Shown: positions 1 to 8,174, numbered from the stretch's first letter. The stretch is DNA of 64,000 bases from Halomicrobium zhouii (GCF_900114435.1 NZ_FOZK01000002.1:1116001-1180000); one strand, 5' to 3'. A program made the numbers and translations. Notes: generated by a model from the letters alone, not told the origin.

Positions 1-144
1 GACGGGTACTAGCGGCACCTGCTCGTCGCCGACGTCCAGCGTCTGGTACTCAGATTCCGTCCCCGAGCCCGATCCACCGCCGAGACACCCCGCGAGACCG
101 CCTGCCAGCGCCGCGGCCGACGTCAGGAAGGTTCGCCGATTCAT
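1..144 (-). CDS. TAT-exported lipoprotein, N-terminal part (cut by window edge)
   Basis: Only the first 48 residues lie in the window. The reverse-strand start at 144 opens with MNRRTFLTSAAALAGG, a twin-arginine signal (R3-R4), followed by the lipobox LAGC and a Gly/Ser-rich spacer, as in haloarchaeal lipoproteins anchored outside the membrane. The mature start reads TLDVGDEQVPLVPV. The functional domain is outside the window. I have a weak memory of rhodanese-like haloarchaeal proteins beginning this way but cannot support it here. Confidence 0.8.
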   Translation of the reverse strand, partial: MNRRTFLTSAAALAGGLAGCLGGGSGSGTESEYQTLDVGDEQVPLVPV

Positions 145-206
145 ATTGACGAATAGTTAGTCGAAAGGAATGATAAAGTCGTCGGGAGCGGTCGCCGGGC
201 GCGCCA

Positions 207-707
207 CTACTCCGCGTCGGCGTCGGCATCGAACCGCAGGAGGAACGCGAACAGCGCCGCCGCGAGCAGTTCGACGCTCTTGATGAATCCCTCGACCGGT
301 TCGACGACGTAGTGTTCGGCGATGGTTCCCAGGATGCCCCCGCCGTGGGAGTGGCCGCCGCCGGCGCCGGGGGCAGCCGACCCCGTCAGGAAGGCGCCGT
401 GGCCCGTCTCGTGCCAGAACACCCAGCCGAGAAAGGAGAGCACCATCAACGCCAGGCCGATCTGGTAGGCCCGGCGGAGCGAGAGCTTGTCGTGGATGAC
501 GAGGTAGGGCCCCGACAGGAGCGCGAGCGCGAAGGCGACGAAGAGGAACGGCCGCGGGTCCGGCGGCAGGCCGCGCGAGGCCAGGTCGAGGAGGGCGGTC
601 CCGTAGATGAGGCTCCGCGGGAACCCCCACCAGAGGTGGTAGGCCGCGGTGACGAACACGAGGGCGGCGACGGTGGCTCGCGCCGCGCGGACGTACCGGT
701 GATCCAT
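207..707 (-). CDS. Small multi-pass membrane protein, unknown function
   Basis: A 166-residue protein starting at MDHRYVRAARA. The open frame extends upstream to 845, but that stretch reads as arginine- and alanine-rich noise, so the start at 707 is preferred. Four or five hydrophobic segments are visible (about residues 12-30, 45-62, 75-95 and 140-160). A His/Gly-rich loop (HETGHGAFL, then GGGHSHGGG) lies between the third and fourth and could bind metal, which is inference. It follows the TAT lipoprotein on the same strand with a 62-bp separation. I do not recognise the family. Confidence 0.7.
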   Translation of the reverse strand: MDHRYVRAARATVAALVFVTAAYHLWWGFPRSLIYGTALLDLASRGLPPDPRPFLFVAFALALLSGPYLVIHDKLSLRRAYQIGLALMVLSFLGWVFWHETGHGAFLTGSAAPGAGGGHSHGGGILGTIAEHYVVEPVEGFIKSVELLAAALFAFLLRFDADADAE

Positions 708-931
708 GTCCGAAACGCCGGCGAGCGAAGCCAAGAGCGCGTCGATACGCGCCGAGAACGGGACACCACCGCGCACGTGTGCGAGCGCAGGCACGAGCAC
801 GCGCCTGGCGCGGACACCCGCGCCCGCCCAACCGGGCGCACACACGCGCTATCTGCCGATTTCGGACGAAACACTTTTGGATGCACCTCGCCCTATCCAC
901 CTGTAATGAGCGAGCAATCTGGTGATGTCTC

Positions 932-3505
932 GTGGAGCTGATCATCACCGAGAAGGAGAACGCTGCCCGCCGGATCGCGGAGATCCTCAGCGAGGGGAGC
1001 GCGCAGGCCGAGCGCAAGAACGGGGTCAACGTGTATCGCTGGGGCTCGAAACGCGTGATGGGGCTCTCGGGCCACGTCGTGGGGGTCGACTTCCCGCCCG
1101 AGTACTCCGACTGGCGCGACGTCGAGCCGGCGGAACTGGTCGACGCCGACGTCGTCAAGTCGGCGACCCAGGAGAACATCGTCGAGACGCTCCGCTTCCT
1201 CGCCCGCAAGGCCGAGGAGGCCACCATCGCGACTGACTACGACCGCGAGGGGGAACTCATCGGCAAGGAAGCGTACGAGCTGATCCGTGACGAGACGGAC
1301 GTCCCCGTCAAGCGAGTCCGCTTTTCCTCCATCACCGAGCGGGAGGTCCGGAACGCCTTCGCGAACCCGGACGACCTCGACTTCGACCTGGCCGCCGCCG
1401 GCGAAGCCCGCCAGATCATCGACCTGGTCTGGGGCGCCGCGCTGACGCGCTTTCTCTCCCTCTCGGCGCGCCAGCTCGGCAACGACTTCATCAGCGTCGG
1501 CCGGGTCCAGTCCCCGACGCTGAAGCTCATCGTCGACCGCGAACGCGAGATCGAGGCCTTCGACCCGGAAGACTACTGGGAGATCTACGGCGACCTGACC
1601 AAGGGCGCCGAATCCTTCGAGGCCCAGTACTTCTACGACGACGACGGCACCGAGGCCGAGCGCGTCTGGGACGAGGAGTCGGCCGAGGCCGCCTACGAAG
1701 CCATCGCGAGCACGGACGCCGCGACGGTCACCTCGGTCCGTCGGCGGACCCGTACCGACGACCCGCCGGAGCCGTTCAACACCACGGCGTTCATCTCCGC
1801 CGCGAGTTCGCTCGGTTACTCCGCCCAGCGCTCGATGTCCATCGCCGAGGATCTGTACACCGCCGGGTACATGACCTACCCGCGGACGGACAACACGGTG
1901 TACCCGGACGACCTGGAACCGGACGAACTGCTCGACGAGTTCGTCGGCGACTCGACGTTCGGCGAGCACGCCGAGATGCTGCTGGAGCAAGAGGAGATCG
2001 TGCCGACGGAGGGCGACGACGAGACGACCGACCACCCGCCCATCCACCCGACCGGCGAGATTCCCGCGCCGAGCGAACTCGGCGAGGATGAGTGGGAAGT
2101 GTTCGAACTCGTCGTCCGCCGCTTCTTCGCGACGGTGGCCGAGCCCGCGAAGTGGGCCCACCTCCGTGTGGTCGCCGAGGCGGCCGACCACTCGCTCAAG
2201 GCCAACGGCAAGCGCCTGGTCGAACCGGGGTACCACGAGGTCTATCCGTACTCCAGCGCGAGCGAGAACTTCGTCCCCGCCGTCGAGGAGGGCGAGGAAC
2301 TCGCGCTGTCCGACGTCGAGCTCCAGGCCAAGCAGACCCAGCCGCCGCGCCGGTACGGCCAGTCCCGGCTCATCCAGAAGATGGAGGAACTTGGCCTCGG
2401 GACGAAGGCGACCCGGCACAACACCATCGAGAAGCTGTACGACCGGGGCTACATCGAGAACGACCCGCCGCGGCCGACGACGCTGGCCACGGCTGTCGTC
2501 AAGGCGGCCGAGGAGTTCGCCGACCACGTCGTGAGCGACGACATGACCGCCCAACTGGAGGCGGACATGTCCGCCATCGCCAACGGCGAGGCGACGCTCG
2601 ACGACGTCACCGTGGAGTCCCGCGAGATGCTGGAGGCGGTGTTCGAGGAACTCGCCTCCTCCCGCGAGGAGGTCGGTGAACACCTCCAGGAGTCACTCAA
2701 GGCCGACAAGCGACTCGGTCCGTGTCCCGACTGCGGCGACGACCTGCTCGTTCGCCGCTCGCGCCAGGGGTCGTACTTCGTCGGCTGCGACGGCTTCCCG
2801 GAGTGTGAGTACACGCTGCCGCTCCCCTCGACGGGCGACCCGCTCGTCATCGAGGAGACCTGCGAGGAACACGAGATGAACCACGTGAAGATGCTCGCCG
2901 GACGGGACACCTTCGTCCACGGCTGTCCCCGCTGTGAAGCGGAGAAGGCCGACGAGACCGAAGACGAGGTCATCGGGGTGTGTCCGGAGTGTGGGGAGGA
3001 GCACGACGGAGAGTTGGCGATCAAGCGCCTCCGCTCTGGCTCCCGACTCGTCGGCTGTACGCGCTACCCCGACTGCGACTACTCGCTCCCGCTGCCGCGC
3101 AACGGCGACATCGTCGTGACCGAGGCACGCTGTGAGGAACACGACCTCCCGGAGATCGAAATCCACGACCAGGCCGGCGACGGGGCAGATGATGTGGCTG
3201 ACGACAGGGCTGACGACGAGGAAGGCGATGACGCCGACGACGACGGACCGTGGGAACTGGGCTGTCCCATATGCAACTTCGAGGAGTACCAGGCCCGCCA
3301 GCGCGTCGACGACCTGGAGGACCTGTCGGGGATCGGCGGCGCGACCGCCGAGAAACTCGCCGACGTCGGCGTCGACTCGGTGGACGACCTGAAGGACGTC
3401 GAACCGGGCGAGGTTGCCGCCACCGTCCAGGGCGTCACCGCCAAACAGGTCGAGGAGTGGCAGGAGACGCTGGACGGCGAAGGCGAAGCACCCGCCGCGG
3501 ACTGA
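932..3505 (+). CDS. topA: DNA topoisomerase I (type IA)
   Basis: An 857-residue type IA topoisomerase, which relaxes negative supercoils through a 5'-phosphotyrosine. The GTG start at 932 begins ELIITEKENAARRIAEIL, the first strand of the Toprim domain. DYDREGE is the Toprim acidic motif near residues 107-113. The catalytic tyrosine is Y316 in MTYPRTD. From residue 590 there are several four-cysteine zinc ribbons (CPDCGDD...CDGFPEC, CPECGEE...CTRYPDC). After an acidic Asp-rich linker comes a C-terminal helix-hairpin-helix segment (LSGIGGATAEKLADVGV). Full length for haloarchaeal TopA. An ATG at 906 is in another frame and stops after 11 codons, so the GTG is chosen. Confidence 0.95.
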   Translation: MELIITEKENAARRIAEILSEGSAQAERKNGVNVYRWGSKRVMGLSGHVVGVDFPPEYSDWRDVEPAELVDADVVKSATQENIVETLRFLARKAEEATIATDYDREGELIGKEAYELIRDETDVPVKRVRFSSITEREVRNAFANPDDLDFDLAAAGEARQIIDLVWGAALTRFLSLSARQLGNDFISVGRVQSPTLKLIVDREREIEAFDPEDYWEIYGDLTKGAESFEAQYFYDDDGTEAERVWDEESAEAAYEAIASTDAATVTSVRRRTRTDDPPEPFNTTAFISAASSLGYSAQRSMSIAEDLYTAGYMTYPRTDNTVYPDDLEPDELLDEFVGDSTFGEHAEMLLEQEEIVPTEGDDETTDHPPIHPTGEIPAPSELGEDEWEVFELVVRRFFATVAEPAKWAHLRVVAEAADHSLKANGKRLVEPGYHEVYPYSSASENFVPAVEEGEELALSDVELQAKQTQPPRRYGQSRLIQKMEELGLGTKATRHNTIEKLYDRGYIENDPPRPTTLATAVVKAAEEFADHVVSDDMTAQLEADMSAIANGEATLDDVTVESREMLEAVFEELASSREEVGEHLQESLKADKRLGPCPDCGDDLLVRRSRQGSYFVGCDGFPECEYTLPLPSTGDPLVIEETCEEHEMNHVKMLAGRDTFVHGCPRCEAEKADETEDEVIGVCPECGEEHDGELAIKRLRSGSRLVGCTRYPDCDYSLPLPRNGDIVVTEARCEEHDLPEIEIHDQAGDGADDVADDRADDEEGDDADDDGPWELGCPICNFEEYQARQRVDDLEDLSGIGGATAEKLADVGVDSVDDLKDVEPGEVAATVQGVTAKQVEEWQETLDGEGEAPAAD

Positions 3506-3547
3506 CCGAGTTCCTGTTTTCTGACCCGGCGGCCGTCGACTCGATGG

Positions 3548-4327
3548 CTACAGCGTCGTCGAGACGCGTTCGCCGCTGACGACCTCGGGGATGATCACCT
3601 CGTCGGCGCCCGCGCGGCGGGCAAGCGTCTCGTCGGTCTCGTCGCCGACGCGGACCACCAGCCGGACCGTCGGCGCCAGCTGGCTCGCCGCGAGGACGAT
3701 CTGGATGTTCGCATTCGAGTCGTCGATGGCGCCGACGACGGCGCTGGCCCGCTCGATGCCCGCGTCGCCGAGGGTCTCCTCGCGTCTGGCGTCCCCCCGC
3801 ACCGCGAGGACGCCGTCGTCGATGGCCTGGTCGTACTGTGCCTCCTGGGTCTCGACGACGACCACGTCGCGACCGGCGTCGTCGAGGCTGCGAGCCACGG
3901 TCTTGCCGAAGGTGCCGTAGCCGCAGACGACGACGTGGTCGTCGAGGTCGCCGATGGTGGATAGTTGCTGCATCGCTCTGAGTTCCTCGCGCATCTGTCC
4001 GCCGAACGCCGCCGTCAGGACCGTCTCGCCGGTCCACAGCCCCGTGAGTACGAGCCCCGTCAGCACGACGATGGCGTACCCCTTCACCAGCGTCGCCGGC
4101 CCGTCGTGGTTCTGGAAGTGCAACTCGATGCTCGTTGGGTCGAGCAACCAGAACAGCGCGTCGACGACGCCGACGCCGCCGAGGGCGGTGAAGCCCGCGA
4201 CGCCAGCGAGGACGACGGCCGCGAACGCGGCGATCGGTCTGAGGGCGTGTCTGAGCAGTGGTCGACGGAGCAAGCCGCCGAGCGGAACAGGTGCCACGTA
4301 GTGATGGTGTGTGGTAGTTCGTATCAA
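3548..4327 (-). CDS. Ion-channel-like membrane protein with TrkA-N/RCK domain
   Basis: A 259-residue protein. Two hydrophobic segments (about residues 32-54 and 82-104) precede a Rossmann domain with the dinucleotide motif VVVCGYGTFGKTVARSL (about 132-148), then alternating beta/alpha units ending ADEVIIPEVVSGERV. This is the layout of NAD-gated potassium channels with an RCK domain. The pore loop has no TVGYG-type filter. Instead it reads DALFWLLDPTS, more like the LDPGT motif of CASTOR/POLLUX-type channels. The architecture is seen, and ion selectivity is inference. It ends 42 bp past the topA stop, convergent with it. Confidence 0.8.
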   Translation of the reverse strand: MIRTTTHHHYVAPVPLGGLLRRPLLRHALRPIAAFAAVVLAGVAGFTALGGVGVVDALFWLLDPTSIELHFQNHDGPATLVKGYAIVVLTGLVLTGLWTGETVLTAAFGGQMREELRAMQQLSTIGDLDDHVVVCGYGTFGKTVARSLDDAGRDVVVVETQEAQYDQAIDDGVLAVRGDARREETLGDAGIERASAVVGAIDDSNANIQIVLAASQLAPTVRLVVRVGDETDETLARRAGADEVIIPEVVSGERVSTTL

Positions 4328-4946
4328 ATGGGCGTTCGTGGCGAGATTTGCTATTGTGTGGGTTGTTTGTTGGGGATTTTCGTTTGATTCGGGCGTGTTT
4401 CGAGTGAATGGGTGTGTTAGTGGGTCGGTGCTGGGAGAAACGAGCCCGCAAACAACCAGAAAGCCCTCAGCGTGCTCGACTTGCGCGGACCCGCTGCGCG
4501 CGCTCGTTCCTCGCGTGCTTGCGGGTCCGGGCTTCGCCGACCACGCCTCGCCCTTTCATTCCTCCAGGTCCCGCATCGCTCGCGCGATGAAACGCGCTCG
4601 CGATTGACTCCACCACCCCTCCCCGGATTCGGCGCGTCCGCGCCGAATCACGCTTCCTGCCCGCCCAGCATCCGGCTGGCCGGGAACGCGTCCCCGAGCA
4701 ACGCGAGGGGCGCGCGACCTGGGGAAGGGCAGGGCTGCGGTGTGGTGCCTGGAGGACTGAAAGGGCGAGGCGCGGTCCGGGAACCCCGGTCCACCAAGCA
4801 CCGCAACGCAGTGAGGAGCGCAGGTGGACCGCGGGACCGGAGCGCGCCGAGGGCTTTCGAGGTGTTGGGCGTCGTGGTCACAGCAGCTCCGCCAGATCGC
4901 TCGGCCCTTCATCTGTATCGATCACATCACGCGAGATACCGAACAC
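4328..4946. other. Gene-free interval holding structured repeat copy A
   Basis: The 619 bp between the channel-like gene and the Rieske gene hold no believable ORF. Bases 4328-4450 are T/G-rich (runs such as gggttgtttgttgggg) and should contain the promoter of the channel-like gene. Bases 4459-4867 are the structured repeat. The remaining 80 bp lead to the Rieske stop codon. Confidence 0.7.
4459..4867. repeat. Structured repeat family 1, copy A (full length)
   Basis: A roughly 409-bp imperfect palindrome made of nested hairpins. The outer stem is GAAAGCCCTC (4459-4468) with GAGGGCTTTC (4849-4858). A 25-nt arm at 4544-4568 pairs with 4748-4772 with one mismatch. Side stems are 4487-4494 with 4521-4528, 4626-4636 with 4639-4649, and 4787-4795 with 4823-4831. 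Loop elements such as GATGAAACGC and the C-rich tract CCACCCCTCCCC are shared with copy B at 7645. The stems of the two copies differ in sequence but not in pairing. It could be a structured RNA gene, a MITE-like hairpin element or a transcription terminator. Confidence 0.8.
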
Positions 4947-5372
4947 CTAGAAGCCGATGTGGGAGGTCGAACTCGGGCCGTCGTCGTCGCCCTCGCCGAT
5001 GCCGCCCTCGTGGGCGAAGGTGTACTCGTCGTCGGTCAGGAAGATCGCTTCGTCCTTGACGACGAGGTCGACGTCGGGGAGGGTCGTGTCGGCGGCGTCG
5101 CCGTTGTCGCAGTAGCCCGAGCAGGCGTCGAACATCGAGCCGTGTTTCGGGCAGATGATCTGCCCGTCGCGCATGGCGACGCCGCGGCCGGTGTCGAATC
5201 GCTGGGCCTCGTGGGTACAGCGGTTGACGAACGCCCGCACGGGTCGGTCCTCTTCGTCGCAGGGAACGACGATCAGCTCCTCCTCGGCGCCGTACTCGTC
5301 CGTCGCTGTGAAGCGATAGGAGCGGTTCTCGCGGACGTCGGAGACGGTGGTGAGTTCGGTTCCCGTCGGCAT
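4947..5372 (-). CDS. Rieske [2Fe-2S] domain protein
   Basis: A 141-residue single-domain Rieske protein. The cluster ligands are C52 and H54 (CTHEAQRFD) and C74 and H77 (CPKHGSMFD), the CxH...CxxH pattern of Rieske ferredoxins. There is no signal peptide or membrane segment, so it is probably cytoplasmic and works as an electron carrier or ferredoxin subunit of an oxygenase or nitrite-reductase-like enzyme. No partner oxygenase is adjacent, so the substrate is unknown. The C-terminus is acidic (GIGEGDDDGPSS). The start at 5372 gives the usual short strand before the fold. Confidence 0.9.
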   Translation of the reverse strand: MPTGTELTTVSDVRENRSYRFTATDEYGAEEELIVVPCDEEDRPVRAFVNRCTHEAQRFDTGRGVAMRDGQIICPKHGSMFDACSGYCDNGDAADTTLPDVDLVVKDEAIFLTDDEYTFAHEGGIGEGDDDGPSSTSHIGF

Positions 5373-5400
5373 GGGTGAATCGAGTGGTTTCGGCGACTAA

Positions 5401-5679
5401 GTTCTGTGGGCGGTAGACGAGGCCGACGGGTTCGCGGGCTTCCGCGAGACGGCGACCAAGACCAACTCGCTGGTGGACCGCCTCCGGAAGCTCACCCTCC
5501 CCGCCGTGGACGACGTGCGCGAGGGGCTGGAAAGCTACGTCGAGACGATGGAGCGTGCCGAGGAACTCGAAGAGAAAATCCAGCGAACCGACGACCTGAT
5601 CGACGAAATCGTCTACGAGCTGTACGGGCTGACCGACGAGGAAATCGAGATCGTGGAAGATGCGGTGGGCGAGGACTGA
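5401..5679 (+). pseudogene. Remnant: C-terminus of a restriction-modification-like methylase (tail 1)
   Basis: The frame is open from the stop at 5398-5400 to 5679 and reads ...ATKTNSLVDRLRKLTLP, a charged helical stretch, then ELYGLTDEEIEIVEDAVGED. From memory this resembles the extreme C-terminus of large haloarchaeal Eco57I/PglX-type methylase-restriction proteins, where a coiled region precedes the LYGLT-EEIEIVE ending. Nothing of the catalytic part (NPPF motif) is present, so it is a 5'-truncated relic of about 92 codons. The last 21 codons recur at 5907 and 6570. Family assignment is from memory; the truncation and the repetition are seen. Confidence 0.55.
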
Positions 5680-5906
5680 GTACCGCGAGCGAGCGGAGTG
5701 AGCGAGCGGCCTTTTTCGCCACCGGGAGAGCAAGCTCTCCCGAGCCCACCCTCGCTTCGCTCGCGTGGACCACGTTTTTCGAGGAGTGGTTCCCGCAGCG
5801 AACGGAGCGGGCGCGAAGCGCCCGCGATTGTTCGAACGGGGAACGGAGTGACCCGTGAGAACGAAGTGAGCGAGGAAACCCGACGATGAAAAAGGTGGTC
5901 GTGTAG
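5680..5906. repeat. Repeat family 2, copy E1, hairpin-rich and terminator-like
   Basis: It begins directly after the stop codon of tail 1 with GTACCGCGAGCGAGCGGAGT and a T-run (gcctttttcgcc). Two perfect hairpins follow: 5723-5731 with 5734-5742 (loop AA), and 5807-5814 with 5818-5825 (loop GAA). It ends with gaaaaaggtggt, which is complementary to the earlier T-run region. Copy E2 at 6633 is the same unit with the middle deleted. The T-runs behind a stop codon fit an archaeal terminator, which is inference. Confidence 0.7.
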
Positions 5907-5969
5907 GAGCTGTACGGGCTGACCGACGAGGAAATCGAAATCGTGGAGGCAGCGGTGGGCGAGGACTGA
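5907..5969 (+). pseudogene. Remnant: methylase C-terminal tail 2 (21 codons)
   Basis: 63 bp reading ELYGLTDEEIEIVEAAVGED then stop, nearly identical to the end of tail 1 (5617-5679). It has no start codon and is preceded by the end of repeat E1. This is a duplicated gene end rather than a gene. Confidence 0.75.
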
Positions 5970-6014
5970 AGAGACGACCTCGAATTTAAATGCCATCGGG
6001 ACCCACCTGTTTTC

Positions 6015-6245
6015 ATGGGAATCGTCCGGGACAGCGAACACAGCAACGGTGCGCCAACCGTGGAAGGGACGGGAATACGGGTGAAGGATATAGCAACTGC
6101 CTACGAGCACAGTGGGTACGAGCCCGACGAGATTACCCAGTTGTATCCCGATCTCTCGCTGGGTGACGTTCACCGCGCGCTGGCGTTTTACTACGACCAC
6201 ATCGACGACTTCCGATCAGCCGGTTCCGAGTCTGCGCCTGCATGA
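6015..6245 (+). CDS. DUF433 family antitoxin-like protein
   Basis: A 76-residue protein with the DUF433 pattern: EGTGIRVKDIATAYEHSGY, then a winged-helix-like region (DEITQLYPDLSLGDVHRALAFYYDH). DUF433 proteins are usually encoded just upstream of DUF5615 PIN-like toxins and are taken to be their antitoxins. Here the ATGA overlap (6242-6245) with the next frame shows translational coupling to such a toxin. The gene appears intact although its partner is frameshifted. Confidence 0.85.
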   Translation: MGIVRDSEHSNGAPTVEGTGIRVKDIATAYEHSGYEPDEITQLYPDLSLGDVHRALAFYYDHIDDFRSAGSESAPA

Positions 6246-6567
6246 CGCCCCCGTTGTATTGCGACGAAAGTATCTGGATTCCCGTCGCCGACGGACTCCG
6301 TCGTCGTGGGTGGGAGGTACGTACAGTCCGAGACGAGGGAACCCTGGGTGATCCTGACCGGGACAGCTGCAGTACGCGACGGAACGGGACTGGATCGTCG
6401 CGACGTTCGACGACGACTTTCTTTCCCTCGTCGAAGGCGAGGGGTTAGACCACGCAGGCCTGATATACGTTCAGCAAGCGGGACGCAAGATCGGTGACGT
6501 CGTGAAGGCCGTCGATACGTGTCTCGAAGCATTCGAAGAGACTGAGCAGGATATTCACTATCTATAG
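6242..6567 (+). pseudogene. DUF5615 PIN-like toxin, frameshifted
   Basis: The frame from ATG 6242 reads MTPPLYCDESIWIPVADGLR, WEVRTVRDEGTLGDPDRD and then loses homology. From about 6366 a second frame continues LQYATERDWIVATFDDDF, SLVEGEGLDHAGLIYVQQ and ends DIHYL at the stop 6565-6567. Joined, these form one DUF5615 (Mut7-C/PIN-like) protein of about 108 residues with the acidic residues DE near the start and DDDF in the middle. The frames differ as if one base had been lost near 6363-6368 (cgggacagctg). It may be a real inactivated toxin or a sequencing error. Confidence 0.8.
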
Positions 6568-6569
6568 CC

Positions 6570-6632
6570 GAGCAGTACGGACTGATCAACGAGGAAATCG
6601 AAATTGTCGAAGAGGCGGTGGGAAGGAATTGA
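6570..6632 (+). pseudogene. Remnant: methylase C-terminal tail 3 (21 codons)
   Basis: 63 bp reading [20 protein letters not shown] and a stop, the third and most diverged copy of the tail. It starts 3 bp after the toxin stop and, like tail 1, is followed directly by a family-2 repeat (E2). Tails 2 and 3 therefore bracket the toxin-antitoxin pair. Confidence 0.7.
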
Positions 6633-6745
6633 GTACCGCGAGCGAACGGAGTGAGCGAGCGGCCTTTTTCGCCCACGTTTTTCGAGGAGTGGTGCCGGAG
6701 CGACGCGACGGCACCCGACGAAGAAAAAGGTGGTTCCGAAGCGGT
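6633..6745. repeat. Repeat family 2, copy E2 (internally deleted)
   Basis: It starts GTACCGCGAGCGAACGGAGT directly behind the tail-3 stop, as E1 does behind tail 1. It keeps gcctttttcgcc, acgtttttcgaggagtggt and the closing gaagaaaaaggtggtt, but lacks the hairpin-rich centre of E1. It ends in the promoter region of the GGGP synthase gene. Confidence 0.7.
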
Positions 6746-6775
6746 TTTACCGTCCGGCGAGAGTCACTCACCAAC

Positions 6776-7498
6776 ATGAGCGACTGGGCGGACTGGGACC
6801 ACATCGTGAAGATCGACCCGGACAAGACGCTGGTCGAGGGGGAGACGTTCGAGGACGTCGCGGCGACGGGCACCGACGCCATTGAGGTCGGCGGCACGAC
6901 CGGCATGACCGAGGAGAAGATGGCCCGCGTCGTCGAGGCCTGCGGGAAACACGACGTACCGGTGTACATCGAGCCCTCCAACCCGGCCTCGGTCGTCCAC
7001 AGCGACCTCCACGAGGGCTACCTGGTCCCGGTGGTCCTCAACGCGGGCGACGTGACGTGGATCACCGGCGCCCACAAGGAGTGGGCCCGCATCGACGACG
7101 GCATCGACTGGTCGCGCACGTGGACGGAGGGGTACATCGTCATGAACCCCGAGGCTTCCGTCGCCAGCTACACGCAGGCTGACTGCGACCTCGAGGCGGA
7201 CGACGTCGCGGCCTACGCCGAAGTCGCCGAACACCTGCTGGGCCAGGACATCGTCTACGTCGAGTACTCCGGGACCTTCGGCGACCCCGAGATCGTCGAG
7301 GCCGCCGCGGCGACCCTCGACGAGGCCACGCTGTTCTACGGCGGCGGCATCCACGACTACGACTCCGCGCGCACGATGGCCGCCGTCGCCGACACCGTCG
7401 TCGTCGGCGACCTGGTCCACGACGAAGGCGTCGACGCGGTCCGCGAGACGGTCGAAGGGGCCAGGGACGCACAGCCCGCCGCACCGACTGGCGAGTAG
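6776..7498 (+). CDS. Geranylgeranylglyceryl phosphate synthase (GGGPS)
   Basis: A 240-residue TIM-barrel prenyltransferase of the PcrB/GGGPS family. It joins geranylgeranyl diphosphate to sn-glycerol-1-phosphate, the first committed step of archaeal ether-lipid synthesis, at the membrane surface. Family motifs visible are [10 protein letters not shown] (about 40), [10 protein letters not shown] (about 63), [12 protein letters not shown] (about 160) and the phosphate-binding [12 protein letters not shown] (about 190). The frame is open upstream to 6629 inside repeat E2, but the fold starts at MSDWADWDH, so 6776 is the start. A TATA-like ggttttacc lies about 30 bp upstream, suggesting a leaderless message. 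Confidence 0.95.
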   Translation: MSDWADWDHIVKIDPDKTLVEGETFEDVAATGTDAIEVGGTTGMTEEKMARVVEACGKHDVPVYIEPSNPASVVHSDLHEGYLVPVVLNAGDVTWITGAHKEWARIDDGIDWSRTWTEGYIVMNPEASVASYTQADCDLEADDVAAYAEVAEHLLGQDIVYVEYSGTFGDPEIVEAAAATLDEATLFYGGGIHDYDSARTMAAVADTVVVGDLVHDEGVDAVRETVEGARDAQPAAPTGE

Positions 7499-8174
7499 TT
7501 CTTCCCTCGACCACATTCTGTGACTTCGACGCATGGGTTCTCGCTCTACAACGGGCGCCTCCGGGATGTGGTCGGTACAGGGAGTGGAGTGAGCGATCGG
7601 TTGGGTTACGGGATTGTCGGTCTTCGCACGAAGTCAAACAACTCGAAAGCCCTCAGCGCGCTCGACGCGCCCTGTGCGGGATATCCTCGCTCCTCCGTCG
7701 CTCGGATAGGGCCCGCGCAGGCCACGCGAGCCCGCCTCGCCCTTTCAGTCCGCCAGGCACAGCCTCGCTCGTGCGATGAAACGCACTCACGATTGACTCC
7801 GCCACCCCTCCCCGGTCGCTCGCCGGACGGCGAGCGACACGCGTCCTGACCGCCCTGCAACCGCCCGGCCGGGAGGCCGTCTCGTCGGCCGACCAGGGGA
7901 AGGGCAGGGCTGCGGTGCGGTGCGGGCCTCGGAGGACTGAAAGGGCGAGGCGCGCTCCGGGAACCCCGGACCGATAAGCACGCGAGGAACGAGCGCGCGC
8001 AGTCGGTCCGCGGGACTGGAGCCCGCCGAGGGCTTTCTCGGTGTTGGCGGTGCCGTTTCTTCCAGCACCAACTCAGAAGAACCACCCACTCAGTTCACAT
8101 ACGGACATCCCAGAGGCCGGGAGCGCGTCTCCGAGCAAACGCGAAAGAGGCGACCGAATCGCGGGATCCACCCG
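7499..8174. other. Gene-free interval holding structured repeat copy B
   Basis: The 676 bp between the convergent GGGPS and permease genes contain no supportable ORF. Structured repeat copy B fills 7645-8047. The flanks (7499-7644 and 8048-8174) show nothing I can name beyond the two gene ends. Confidence 0.7.
7645..8047. repeat. Structured repeat family 1, copy B (full length)
   Basis: A roughly 403-bp homologue of copy A. It keeps GAAAGCCCTCAGCG at the left end and GCCGAGGGCTTTC at the right end, the long arm 7733-7758 complementary to about 7927-7952, the shared loop GATGAAACGC and the tract CCACCCCTCCCCGG. Stems 7671-7680 with 7712-7721, 7815-7825 with 7828-7838, and 7967-7974 with 8003-8010 occupy the same places as in copy A but with different, still complementary bases. 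It lies between two convergent genes. Confidence 0.8.

Noticed and set aside
893-2683. 596-aa frame on the minus strand opposite topA
   Set aside because: Its protein has the Val/Gly/Arg/Leu-rich makeup of antisense frames in GC3-rich DNA and no motif, whereas the plus strand is a complete topoisomerase.
4472-5059. 195-aa frame in the interval with repeat copy A, and similar frames in copy B
   Set aside because: Composition follows the hairpin repeat and the two copies do not conserve a protein; pairing is conserved instead.
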